The notes beneath the pieces are model-generated. The model did not search any database. It saw nothing but the letters and a program-made list of their open reading frames with translations, and was not told where the DNA came from. DNA of 64,000 nucleotides from a virus. Both the position numbers and the translations under genes were made by a program. This document shows positions 1-7,944 of the stretch, in pieces (the stretch's first letter is position 1; every line of letters begins with the position of its first letter). Location: positions 1 through 64,000 of IMG/VR virus record IMGVR_UViG_3300017917_000095. One strand, given 5' to 3'.

Positions 1-1227
1 ATCAGGACCTGTAGGAAGATAGCTACTTGGCACACGTAAACCACGTGCTAATCTGTTGTTAAAGTAGCGCAAGTCATCAATCTCGCCCAAGTTTTGACCG
101 CCAGGAAGGACTTCAACACTTGATCCTCTTCCGTCAGCAGTGACAGGGAAGAAGTAATCTTCGTTCATTGACAATGGGTTGTATGATGCATCAACTACGG
201 ATGAACCACCATAGATACTTGGAATTCTACGCTGGTGAATCTCATTCTTAATACGTTCAACGAATGCCATAGCCATATGACTTGGCATGTTACCAACGTC
301 AATCTTGAACATTCTACGTTCAGGAGCACGTTGTACACGATAGATTAGAACCGCATCCTCAAGCAATTCTTTTTGCTTGTAGACTTTGAAAATGTTTTCT
401 AAGATAGACTGACCGAAAGGCCAGAAGCGATCTAGACCTTCTGTTAAGCTTAGGTGAACCACGTGCTTTGCATCGATTGCTGATTCACTTTGACCCAATG
501 TGAAGCGTGAACCACTTGTATTGTATGGCATACTAGGAACAGTGTATCCACCACCGCCACCTGTGCCACCGCCACCTGTGCCACCTAGACCGGTTGCAGG
601 GTTAGCGGCAAAGTCTGTATTTGTTTTCTGTGCTACAGTTAAGTTCTGTAGGTTAATGTTAATGTCTTTGATAACGTATTGCTCGGGCTTCTTGCCTTCG
701 CTTTCATTGACAATAACTTTGATAATCTTGACCATATCAAGCCAGTATAGCTTGAAGTTCTCTGGGTCACGAACGAATACTTGATCTCCGTACTTAATAA
801 CGTTACGGAATATTTTGAAGATACGAACGTCAAACTCATTGAGTTTACACCATTGTTGCAATTGGGTTTTGAGCATTTCTACTTCGTGTGGAGTAGGATC
901 TTCCTTAAACTCAAACATGAAAGGAGTCTTGTTTTGCTCATTCTTCATAGTACTGAACTCTGAAATAATGTCCAAACATGCGTTGATTTCAGCATCAACG
1001 TCCATCATTTCATATTGATTGTAACGTTCAATACGGTTTGGGTGACCTGTATAGACTTCAGGAAGTCTACTCATGTAGTTACGATAACCCCAATCTAAGT
1101 TGTTTGCACCACCAGTAGAGCTTCCATTCTGACCAGGGCTTCCGTTCCAGGCCCCCTGGTTGCTATTGCCACCTGAAATGGGACTAGATACGCCGCTTCT
1201 GTTTAAAAATTTCTTTTTGTATGTCAT
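1..1227 (-). CDS. gp20: Portal vertex protein, gp20-like (3' part beyond window)
   Basis: Portal of the T4 gp20 family: a dodecameric ring at one capsid vertex through which DNA is packaged and to which the neck joins. The frame is open from an ATG at 1225-1227 to the window edge, giving 409 residues of the N-terminal part. The phrase RAPERRMFKIDVGNMPSHMA, about residue 320, is the family hallmark, and WGYRNYM with RLPEVYTGHPNRI near the start is also typical. A glycine-rich insert (about residues 215-235, runs of GGGG) interrupts the otherwise conserved sequence. A late-promoter octamer lies 19 bases upstream. Its neighbour on the same strand is the tape measure, not the tail tube as in T4. 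The family call is firm; the C-terminus is not visible. Confidence 0.93.
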   Translation of the reverse strand, partial: MTYKKKFLNRSGVSSPISGGNSNQGAWNGSPGQNGSSTGGANNLDWGYRNYMSRLPEVYTGHPNRIERYNQYEMMDVDAEINACLDIISEFSTMKNEQNKTPFMFEFKEDPTPHEVEMLKTQLQQWCKLNEFDVRIFKIFRNVIKYGDQVFVRDPENFKLYWLDMVKIIKVIVNESEGKKPEQYVIKDININLQNLTVAQKTNTDFAANPATGLGGTGGGGTGGGGGYTVPSMPYNTSGSRFTLGQSESAIDAKHVVHLSLTEGLDRFWPFGQSILENIFKVYKQKELLEDAVLIYRVQRAPERRMFKIDVGNMPSHMAMAFVERIKNEIHQRRIPSIYGGSSVVDASYNPLSMNEDYFFPVTADGRGSSVEVLPGGQNLGEIDDLRYFNNRLARGLRVPSSYLPTGPD

Positions 1228-1246
1228 AATGTAAATGGGTTATCTA

Positions 1247-1254
1247 TATTTAGT
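1247..1254 (-). promoter_or_regulatory. Late promoter octamer upstream of portal
   Basis: The minus strand reads ACTAAATA, followed by TAGATAACCC and the portal ATG 19 bases downstream. The identical octamer precedes the tape-measure gene at 5697-5704. It resembles the T4 late promoter TATAAATA read by gp55. Assignment is by motif and spacing only. Confidence 0.6.
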
Positions 1255-1255
1255 A

Positions 1256-4200
1256 TCAAACTCTTGAATTCTGCAATAACTTTTCCTGCGTATCATGTGA
1301 TTCTGATAGTTTATCTTTGATATCAGCTAGAATGCTTACCATTTCTGTCATTGGATCTTCACCTGGGTCTGCACTATTTGCGTTCATTACATTGTCAACT
1401 GTTCGCTGTACTAACACATCTTTTAGTTGACTCAATGCATCCTTGAACTCACCTGTTAACTTTTCCATTGCAGTAGACAAGTCATCGTTATTGTTTTCCA
1501 TGAGTTCTTTTAATCTATCACCCAATATGTCACCTACATCAGCATCAAAGGACTTTGTACCCATCTCTGCACCGGCGATATTGTAGTTTAGACCTATACC
1601 AGAACCCAAAATCTTCTTCCATGCTTCTGGATCAGTAATCGTCTGAGTCTTGTCATCGTATGCACCGATCTTACTAGCCATCTTAGAAATAGCAGTAATG
1701 TCAGTTGACATGGGACCTTGATTATACCCAGTGTATTCATTCATGCCAGCGAATGTCGGACCTGTTTCTTCCGAGAACAGCTTGATTGGATTCTTAGCTA
1801 CACTAGCAATTTGATCGTTAGGAATAACAGTTTCATTACCATGCAACTCAACCATGTATCCTGATTCAGGACCCTCAAAGACGCCGCCGCCTTGTGCTTT
1901 TGGTATCTCGTCTTTCTTAGATTGTGCGGTGGCGACCATTGTACCACCTGATGAAGGTTGAATACCTTGAATGTCTTTAGATCCTGCGTATGCAGTAACC
2001 TTATTCATTACTTCGCCGGCTAGATAACTACCCTTTTTACGAACGTCCCCACCTGCAATCTGACTAGTAGCTAACAAGTTCGCTTGATCTTGGGTCATGT
2101 TCTTTTCATCAATGCCCATAGCACTAGCCATTCGAGACTTGCCCTTCTCCATGTACCATGCTACAACTTCTGCTGCAACCTTAGGATCGTTAACTAAGTC
2201 AGGATCTTTAACTAATCTATCATCACCGAATACTGCTTGTGATGCTTGTGCGTAGTTACTCTTACCGGTAAGCTGAATGTATCCACGACCTCTATACTTG
2301 AATCCATCTCCGGGCTCTGTGTTGCCCATGCTACGACCGATCTTGGTATCCTTACCGTACATGAACTCGCCCATGCCTTCTTCGCTTGACTTGATCTGAT
2401 TGAGTTCTGCATCTGATTTGCCGGCTGCTCTAGATCCAAAGATACTACGAATACGTTCGTTACTAGTCTTACTATAATCTAATTTTTCATTTACAATCTT
2501 ACCACCAGATTCTTTCATGACGTTACCTAACACAGCATTGAGATATTTTTCATCTCCCATGCCACGCTTCATCAATGCGGCTTTAACGTCACCTAAATTC
2601 TGTTTGATATCTTGATCTTTGGATGGTTTCAATCCTGTGCCACCACCCATACCTGCTAAAGGTGGTGCTGACGGTGGTTTAACACCTTGTCCGCTCTCAG
2701 ATGCGGCTTTGCCTCCACCGGCTCCTCCACCTAGTATTCCACCGATATCAGGCATCTTGACACCAGTGCCTCCGGCTGCGCCGCCGGCGGCACCAGTTTC
2801 TTGTGTTACTATCTTTATACTGCTAGCAAATTTTGAAAGATCAATTGAAGCACTGTGGAACACGTTCTTTAGTTTATCTTGAACTGAACCTAAACCTTTA
2901 GCTGCATCTTCTTCTTTGTCTAGCTTGTCTTTTTCTATTTCATCTAACTTGACAATAGAACCTGTCAACTTCTTGAAGATGCCATCAGTATCCTCAATAG
3001 TTTCTTTCAACTGCTTGATTGCTTCACGTTCTTTTTCCAACTCATCTTCATCATCATCGTCAGGAGTTGGTAATGCTGAGGTTTTCATACCAGTACCCAA
3101 CGGTGTAATCATTTCTTTACCGTGCAACTCTACTGGATAACCTGACTTAGGTCCCTCGAACACACCACCAACTGCGGCTTTTGGTGCACTTGGTTTATTG
3201 TCTGGCATGATTCCGGCGCGCATAGCTAGCATCGGATCTATTTGCATTGATTGGCCTAGACCCGCTTTATCAAGAGCAGGTGCACCCATACCACCCAATG
3301 TTTTTAGTGCGGTGGTATCATCAAATTTCTTAACAACTACTGGTATTGGTTCAGCACTCTTTTTATCTTTTCCTACATCTTTATTAAGTTCAGTAGACTT
3401 CTTATCTGCTTTTGCTTCTTGCTTCTTAGTTGATTCGTCTACTTTCTTATCAGCATCAGCGGTCATCTTAGCAATGCTGCCACCCGCAACTTCACCGATT
3501 GCTTTACCGCCCTTGCTACCTAGCCATCCACCCAATGCAGCACCGATGATGCCACCGATAGCAGTTCCCACAACCGGAACGACTGAACCAACTGCTGCAC
3601 CGGCTGCTGCGCCTGCCCATGCGCCGCCCGCGCCGCCTGCTGCGGTACCAACACCACCACCAACTGCTTCGGCTTTGGCTTCTCTATGTTCTTCTTTATT
3701 GATAGTACCTTCTTTGAGGTCTTTATCTGCTTTCTTTATACCCTGATATGCATCAATGACACCATCACCCACTGCCATTACAGTACCAATCATTGGTGCT
3801 GCTTTTGATAACTTAGACAATGGGCCGGCTAGTTTTCCTAATGCTGAAGCAGCAGTTGATGCAGCCGTTGCCGCAGTTCCTGCTCCTGCTGCTCCTGTTG
3901 CCGCGACTGGTGCGGCTGCTGTCGCAGCGGTTGCAGCCGTTGTTGCTACTGGTGCTGCCGCAGTTGCAACTGTAGATGCTACTGGTGCGGCACCTCCTGC
4001 AAGACCAAGACCTTTGGCTGCAGCCTTTACAGCATCTGTACCTTTACCTAATATGCCTGATATTAATTTGTTACCACCTGCGCCTGCAAGACCTATCAAT
4101 GCAGCCGCGGCTGCAGTACCTGCAACGGTCAAGAATGTGAAGCCACCTAGAAGTGGGTTGATTTTACTTGTTAGCTGGTCTAGAGCTTTGCCGGCTTCAA

Positions 4201-5671
4201 TCTCAGCCGTTGTCATCTTAGCTCTCATGTCCTTAGCTGGATCGGCTCCTTCTTTCTTAGCCTTTTCTCTTTCTGCTTTAGACTTCTGCATCTCTGCAGC
4301 CATATCTTTGTCGAGCATCTGACCGTAGTTCTGCATCGACTTCTTATTCATGCCGAATGCTTTTGCAGTTTCATCCGAGAACTTCGCAGCATCACCCTGA
4401 TTCTTGATGGCTTTGTCCATCTGCTGGGTGTACGAGTTCATGAACTTGCCGGCTGTCTCGGTTCCGTCAGCACCCTTCTTCAGTGATTTTTCAAACTGCT
4501 CCATTGGCACGCCCATGCGTGCTAAATACGCACTTTGCTCTGTCCAAGTGCCAGTTGCAAGTCTTGCTTGTGCAGCCGCAGTCAATTGACTATCGCCCAT
4601 TGCTGCAATACCATCTAGGAATTCTTCCCTAGCTTTCATTTCCTTCTTCTTGGCGTCGGCGCCTGCAGTGTCACCTCTAGCCTCAAGAGCCTTAGCTTCT
4701 TGGGCTAACTTAGCTTGAGAGATTTGGAAGTTAACGGCTGCTCTAGCTTCTTGTTGTTGTTTCTTGATATCTTCGGCGTTTTGACCAGTGATGGCACTTA
4801 ATGTCATCAATCTATCAGTGTACTCTAATGATGCACGTTGTAATGCCTGTTTATCCTGTAGTTCACCCTTTAGGCTCTTACCGGTTAGCTGCTGCAACTT
4901 AATATAGTCAGCTTGGTTCTGCATCAATTCTTCTTGACTGACGCCCAAACGCTGATATTGCTCACGTGTTTCGTTTGAAACGGCTGCTAGTTTGGAGAAT
5001 GCTTTGACACCCTCACCTGTTGTTCCACCTAAGCTAGTTAATGCAGGACCTAAACTCTGAATAGGCTTGATAAGGACATCCATGTTCTTACTTGTGACAC
5101 CGGCTTTGTTAGCCATGTCCAGTAACTCTTTAGTTGTGAATGAGCCTGCTGTACCAAACTTAGATAGATTGTCGTTAGCTTTTAATACTGCATCTGCTTG
5201 TTCGGCGTACATGCTACCAAGTTTGGTCAACCCTTGAATGGTCATTCCAACTGCTTTGCCCAATGGACCGAAGTTTTCTGCGGCCTTAGACACTGCACTA
5301 CCTAATGTAGATAGACCTTCGTTGTATTTGGCAAAACTACGACTTGGATCTTGACTGATTAACTTGTTGAATACCTTACCTAAACCATCTGCACCTGTTT
5401 TCAATGACTGAGCAAAGTTTTGCATTGCTTTGTCATATTCTTGGGCAGCTTTCAAATTCTCTTGATATGCCCTAGAGTTTCTATCAACTGCAACGGTGTT
5501 ATCGCCTACAGCTTTTGAGTTCTGCCCAAAAGTATTTCTGAGGTTTAGTCGTTCGATTTCGTCTGGCTTCATTGCTGCCATACGCATTTGGCTATTCATA
5601 GCCAAAGCCTCATTGAGCGATCTAAGTTCTTCGCTTAACTGTTGAAATACTTGTTGAGAATTTTCGTCCAT
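1256..5671 (-). CDS. Tail tape-measure protein with GH19 peptidoglycan hydrolase domain
   Basis: Tape-measure proteins set tail length and are expelled through the tube at infection. I start at ATG 5669-5671 (1471 residues): the frame extends to a TTG at 5713, but a late promoter lies between. Residues 1-400 are helical and Gln/Ala/Lys-rich. Two hydrophobic stretches follow, around LLGGFTFLTVAGTAAAAAL and the Gly/Ala-rich VVPVVGTAIGGIIGAALGGW, which could cross a membrane. A GH19 (chitinase/endolysin) domain spans about residues 1027-1215, with KESGG (candidate catalytic Glu1054) and the signature GFKYRGRGYIQLTG. The motif GGVFEGP-SGY-VELHG occurs twice (about residues 833 and 1260), as is common in tape measures. 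The hydrolase probably opens the cell wall at DNA entry. Confident on the domain; tape-measure role is by length, composition and motif. Confidence 0.85.
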   Translation of the reverse strand: MDENSQQVFQQLSEELRSLNEALAMNSQMRMAAMKPDEIERLNLRNTFGQNSKAVGDNTVAVDRNSRAYQENLKAAQEYDKAMQNFAQSLKTGADGLGKVFNKLISQDPSRSFAKYNEGLSTLGSAVSKAAENFGPLGKAVGMTIQGLTKLGSMYAEQADAVLKANDNLSKFGTAGSFTTKELLDMANKAGVTSKNMDVLIKPIQSLGPALTSLGGTTGEGVKAFSKLAAVSNETREQYQRLGVSQEELMQNQADYIKLQQLTGKSLKGELQDKQALQRASLEYTDRLMTLSAITGQNAEDIKKQQQEARAAVNFQISQAKLAQEAKALEARGDTAGADAKKKEMKAREEFLDGIAAMGDSQLTAAAQARLATGTWTEQSAYLARMGVPMEQFEKSLKKGADGTETAGKFMNSYTQQMDKAIKNQGDAAKFSDETAKAFGMNKKSMQNYGQMLDKDMAAEMQKSKAEREKAKKEGADPAKDMRAKMTTAEIEAGKALDQLTSKINPLLGGFTFLTVAGTAAAAALIGLAGAGGNKLISGILGKGTDAVKAAAKGLGLAGGAAPVASTVATAAAPVATTAATAATAAAPVAATGAAGAGTAATAASTAASALGKLAGPLSKLSKAAPMIGTVMAVGDGVIDAYQGIKKADKDLKEGTINKEEHREAKAEAVGGGVGTAAGGAGGAWAGAAAGAAVGSVVPVVGTAIGGIIGAALGGWLGSKGGKAIGEVAGGSIAKMTADADKKVDESTKKQEAKADKKSTELNKDVGKDKKSAEPIPVVVKKFDDTTALKTLGGMGAPALDKAGLGQSMQIDPMLAMRAGIMPDNKPSAPKAAVGGVFEGPKSGYPVELHGKEMITPLGTGMKTSALPTPDDDDEDELEKEREAIKQLKETIEDTDGIFKKLTGSIVKLDEIEKDKLDKEEDAAKGLGSVQDKLKNVFHSASIDLSKFASSIKIVTQETGAAGGAAGGTGVKMPDIGGILGGGAGGGKAASESGQGVKPPSAPPLAGMGGGTGLKPSKDQDIKQNLGDVKAALMKRGMGDEKYLNAVLGNVMKESGGKIVNEKLDYSKTSNERIRSIFGSRAAGKSDAELNQIKSSEEGMGEFMYGKDTKIGRSMGNTEPGDGFKYRGRGYIQLTGKSNYAQASQAVFGDDRLVKDPDLVNDPKVAAEVVAWYMEKGKSRMASAMGIDEKNMTQDQANLLATSQIAGGDVRKKGSYLAGEVMNKVTAYAGSKDIQGIQPSSGGTMVATAQSKKDEIPKAQGGGVFEGPESGYMVELHGNETVIPNDQIASVAKNPIKLFSEETGPTFAGMNEYTGYNQGPMSTDITAISKMASKIGAYDDKTQTITDPEAWKKILGSGIGLNYNIAGAEMGTKSFDADVGDILGDRLKELMENNNDDLSTAMEKLTGEFKDALSQLKDVLVQRTVDNVMNANSADPGEDPMTEMVSILADIKDKLSESHDTQEKLLQNSRV

Positions 5672-5682
5672 GGTTTTTACCA

Positions 5683-5690
5683 AATAAATA
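5683..5690 (+). promoter_or_regulatory. Putative late promoter for gp26-like gene
   Basis: AATAAATA followed by TACTTG, closely similar to GATAAATATAC at 13449. It sits back-to-back with the minus-strand ACTAAATA of the tape-measure gene. The start codon is 55 bases downstream, longer than at the other sites, and the leader contains a hairpin (5705-5722). Confidence 0.45.
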
Positions 5691-5696
5691 TACTTG

Positions 5697-5704
5697 TATT
5701 TAGT
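5697..5704 (-). promoter_or_regulatory. Late promoter octamer upstream of tape measure
   Basis: The minus strand reads ACTAAATA, 25 bases before the chosen tape-measure ATG. It is the same eight bases as the site before the portal gene. Its position inside the longer TTG-initiated frame is the reason for preferring the internal ATG. Confidence 0.6.
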
Positions 5705-5722
5705 ATTGGGCAAAGACCCAAT
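5705..5722 (+). promoter_or_regulatory. Leader hairpin upstream of gp26-like gene
   Basis: ATTGGG (5705-5710) pairs with CCCAAT (5717-5722) across a 6-base loop and is followed by TTTT. A second CCCAAT at 5742-5747 covers the ATG of the gp26-like gene, so ATTGGG could pair with either copy. This could be a weak terminator or a translational switch; neither is shown by the sequence alone. Confidence 0.35.
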
Positions 5723-5745
5723 TTTAACTTAAAGGAAAAAACCCA

Positions 5746-6576
5746 ATGGCACTAGACAATAACCCACTAAAGCAGTATTTCCGTCGTCCTTCTGTATACA
5801 TCAAACTACCTAGCGGAGGTAAATACTACCCAGCGGGAATGATAGATATGCCCGAGAACGGAGAGATCCCAATCTATCCAATGACTGCAATCGATGAGAT
5901 TACTACCAAGACACCTGACGCACTGTACAACGGTACTGCAATGGTAGAATTGATGAAAAGCTGTGTTCCTAATATCAAGGATCCTTGGACTATCAACAGC
6001 ATGGACCTCGATGCTATCTTAATCGGCATTAGGGCAGCAGGTGGTGGTAATGACATGGAAATCGAATCAGCATGTCCTAAGTGCAATGATATCGGTAAGT
6101 ATGGATTGAACCTAATCAATATGTTGAGTCAAATGCGTCCCGGTAACTATGACAAAGAGCTAGAACTTAACGATTTGAAGATCAAATTCAGACCTTTGAC
6201 ATACAAAGAGATGAACGAGGCCAGCATAGGACAGCTTGAAATTCAACGTATTTTCTTCTTGTTAGATCAAGAACCCGATGAAGAAGTTCGCAAGAAACGT
6301 GGTCAAGATGCATTGAAACAAGTCACTGAATTGACTATCAAGTTGTTAACTAGTGCCATTCAGTATATTGAGACACCTACTGTACGTGTAGATACCAAAG
6401 ACTTCATTCAGGATTTCTTGAATAACTGCGATAAGAACATCTATGTAGCCGTGCGTGATTACAACGCGGAATTGAAATCCCAGACTGAAATTAAGCCACT
6501 CAAGATCAAATGCGTACATTGCACTCATGAGTATGAACAACCATTCACATTGAATACATCTGATTTTTTCGCATGA
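5746..6576 (+). CDS. gp26: Baseplate hub protein, gp26-like
   Basis: 276 residues, resembling the T4 gp26-type baseplate protein family, which helps assemble the central hub under the tail tube. It opens with a conserved-looking block, YIKLPSGGKYYPAGMIDMP, at about residues 18-36. A CPKC pair (about residue 110) and a CVHC pair near the C-terminus (about residue 258) could jointly bind a zinc ion. A good ribosome site (AAAGGA) precedes the ATG. The last four bases overlap the next gene (ATGA), so the two are translationally coupled. The tape-measure gene is divergent and adjacent. Family call is by sequence resemblance; an alternative is a related hub assembly factor such as gp51. Confidence 0.7.
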   Translation: MALDNNPLKQYFRRPSVYIKLPSGGKYYPAGMIDMPENGEIPIYPMTAIDEITTKTPDALYNGTAMVELMKSCVPNIKDPWTINSMDLDAILIGIRAAGGGNDMEIESACPKCNDIGKYGLNLINMLSQMRPGNYDKELELNDLKIKFRPLTYKEMNEASIGQLEIQRIFFLLDQEPDEEVRKKRGQDALKQVTELTIKLLTSAIQYIETPTVRVDTKDFIQDFLNNCDKNIYVAVRDYNAELKSQTEIKPLKIKCVHCTHEYEQPFTLNTSDFFA

Positions 6577-6800
6577 CGCTTCTCCGCCTTGACCCACAAG
6601 GCATACAGAAGCTTATCGAGGGCTATGAAAAAGCCGTCGAACAAATAAGAAAAAACGCCATGACATTGGCGTGGTACATGCGGGGTGGTGCGACATATGA
6701 AGATGTTCTGAATATGTCCGCTACCGAACGTGATTACCTAAATGAATTAGTAGAAAAGAACTTAGAAGTCACAAAGAAATCAGGACTACCATTCTTCTGA
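6573..6800 (+). CDS. Small protein coupled to gp26-like gene
   Basis: 75 residues, starting in an ATGA overlap with the gp26-like gene. The sequence is charged and helical, with WYMRGGATYEDVLNMSATE in the middle and a C-terminus KKSGLPFF that looks conserved in form. No catalytic motif or membrane segment is visible. Small proteins of this type sit beside the hub gene in many marine T4-like genomes, so a hub assembly or tail chaperone role is plausible, but this is inference from position. Confidence 0.7.
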   Translation: MTLLRLDPQGIQKLIEGYEKAVEQIRKNAMTLAWYMRGGATYEDVLNMSATERDYLNELVEKNLEVTKKSGLPFF

Positions 6801-6864
6801 TCTTCTTTCTTTTATCCATAGCTATTCATTTATCTAATTTTTAAACTCATCTGTTCTCTTTAGA

Positions 6865-6883
6865 AGATGTCCTACGGACATCT
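6865..6883. terminator. 8-bp hairpin after the gp26-like operon
   Basis: AGATGTCC, loop TAC, GGACATCT: a perfect eight-pair stem 65 bases past the stop of the 75-residue gene. There is no run of T after it on either strand, so it is not a classical intrinsic terminator; it may protect the 3' end of the transcript or belong to the structured region. Confidence 0.3.
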
Positions 6884-6977
6884 AAGAATTCGCTATCGCT
6901 CATTCTTACACTGTTTGAGTTTTCTTTAGAGTTTCTTTCATATCAGGCCTATTGAATTAGTATTGCACTTGAAGCCA

Positions 6978-7002
6978 TGGTAGTGCTATTTTAGCACTAC
7001 CA
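6978..7002. repeat. 11-bp perfect inverted repeat
   Basis: TGGTAGTGCTA and TAGCACTACCA separated by TTT (6989-6991) make the strongest stem-loop in the window. It lacks a T tail on either strand. It could be a bidirectional transcription barrier between convergent genes or the anchor of a structured RNA. Confidence 0.5.
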
Positions 7003-7334
7003 CTGGTAAAGGCTGTCTTGCCCGTCATCCATTGTTATCTTTTCCCCGTAGTGTCAGCTATTTGTGCTACATCTACGCTACCGGTTGCTCTGTAAAGTTT
7101 ATGGGACTGTAGTTAGGTCTGTCAATGATCTTTCAATTGACGCCTTCGCAACGCACATCCTATGACTCAAAGATAAAGTCATCATAGGCTTGTTGAAGGT
7201 TCGCTTTGTCGATTGCCTTCTCGGTATATCCAGAAAAATTAATTTCTGCTGCTCCAGAATCTGACGGCACAGCCGAACTGTACAATCTCAAGGAGAGTCG
7301 AGGTACCCCGACCAAACTAGTTTAACGATAAAGT

Positions 7335-7349
7335 GCGTTTCTTAAACGC
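7335..7349 (-). terminator. Hairpin spanning the stop codon of the nuclease gene
   Basis: GCGTTT (7335-7340) pairs with AAACGC (7344-7349); the nuclease gene's TAA stop lies in the loop. On the minus strand it is followed by ACTTTATCG, a poor T tail. Possible weak terminator for the recombination operon. Confidence 0.3.
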
Positions 7350-7917
7350 TTGGTAAAATGTTTTTGATTTCGATGTTTTCGATTTGTGACTTGGTGTCTG
7401 TAGAGCCTGTAGAGTATGTCTTAAAGAGGTCTTTGTTGTGATTCCAAAAGTGATCGAACTCAATCATGAGCCAATCACCATATTTTTCCGATGTGTAATA
7501 TAAGAATTGATCGGTTACCCAAGTTAACTTGGACTGAACGCAAACGAACTTACCTTTACGATTGAACTTCATAAAGAGTATGTTTACATCGTCGGTCTCA
7601 GCCACTGCCATAAGTTGATCCAACCAACTATTTAGTTGCTTGCAGTCTCCTGCAAGTACTAAGTGAAAAGGAAAATCAGCGTAAGATTTGCATTCTGCAT
7701 TAAACATCTTGAAGCTTTGTCCTGGTACGATATCGCCCTTGAAAGAACGAATCTGACCCTCATGTAGAAACTCTGTACGCTTTTGGTTCTTGCCACCTAC
7801 GTAGGCGCCTGAACCCGGTGCACGAATGAACGACTCACCGTAGATTTTTGATAGATATTGAGCTACTTCACGCTCAAAACTAGAACCTTTTTGTTTTTGT
7901 GGACTTGGCATATACAT
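7342..7917 (-). CDS. PD-(D/E)XK nuclease, Holliday-junction-resolvase-like
   Basis: 191 residues. The N-terminal KGSSFEREVAQYLS, SGAYVGG, then KGDIVP (Asp about residue 62) and ECKSY (Glu/Lys about residues 75-77) form the order E, D, E-x-K expected of a metal-dependent PD-(D/E)XK nuclease core. The first part resembles archaeal Hjc-type resolvases. It is the last gene of the minus-strand operon with gp46 and gp47 (27-base gap), which fits processing of recombination intermediates or branched DNA before packaging; T4 uses an unrelated resolvase, gp49. No strong ribosome site distinguishes ATG 7917 from ATG 7911. Nuclease fold likely; exact substrate is inferred. Confidence 0.7.
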   Translation of the reverse strand: MYMPSPQKQKGSSFEREVAQYLSKIYGESFIRAPGSGAYVGGKNQKRTEFLHEGQIRSFKGDIVPGQSFKMFNAECKSYADFPFHLVLAGDCKQLNSWLDQLMAVAETDDVNILFMKFNRKGKFVCVQSKLTWVTDQFLYYTSEKYGDWLMIEFDHFWNHNKDLFKTYSTGSTDTKSQIENIEIKNILPSV

Positions 7918-7944
7918 ACTTATGACGGCTTCAAGGCGCTGAAA

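Larger units (their letters stand above)
6801..7341. ncRNA. Stem-loop-rich 540-base intergenic region, candidate structured RNA
   Basis: No convincing protein gene lies here, between convergent genes. It holds many clean stem-loops: AGATGTCC/GGACATCT (6865-6883), AAGAAT/ATTCTT (6884-6907), an 11-pair stem around 6978-7002, GTCAAT/ATTGAC (7121-7141), CCTATGA/TCATAGG (7159-7188), GAAGG/CCTTC (7195-7220), CGGC/GCCG (7265-7275) and GTCG/CGAC (7297-7312). Some could be terminators for the flanking genes, but the number and length exceed that need. I searched by eye for tRNA, tmRNA, RNase P, group I intron and hammerhead signatures and found none convincing. Strand is unresolved. A minus-strand open frame of 54 codons (7160-7321) has no good start or ribosome site. 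Confidence 0.45.

Noticed and set aside
3198-4322. Two long plus-strand frames rich in Ala, Pro and Val
   Set aside because: They are antisense to the Ala/Gly-rich part of the tape measure; composition is the mirror of its codons and no start signal fits.
5672-5713. TTG start extending the tape measure by 14 residues
   Set aside because: The extension covers the late promoter and has no ribosome site.
7100-7190. Group I intron core (AAGATAAAGTC resembling the S element)
   Set aside because: The pairing partner is only eight bases away, leaving no room for the P3/P8 helices, and no split gene flanks it.
6960-7341. tmRNA or two-piece tmRNA on the minus strand
   Set aside because: No tRNA-like acceptor with a T-loop and CCA was found, and the possible tag frame ends in FES, not in Ala-Ala or a similar degradation signal.
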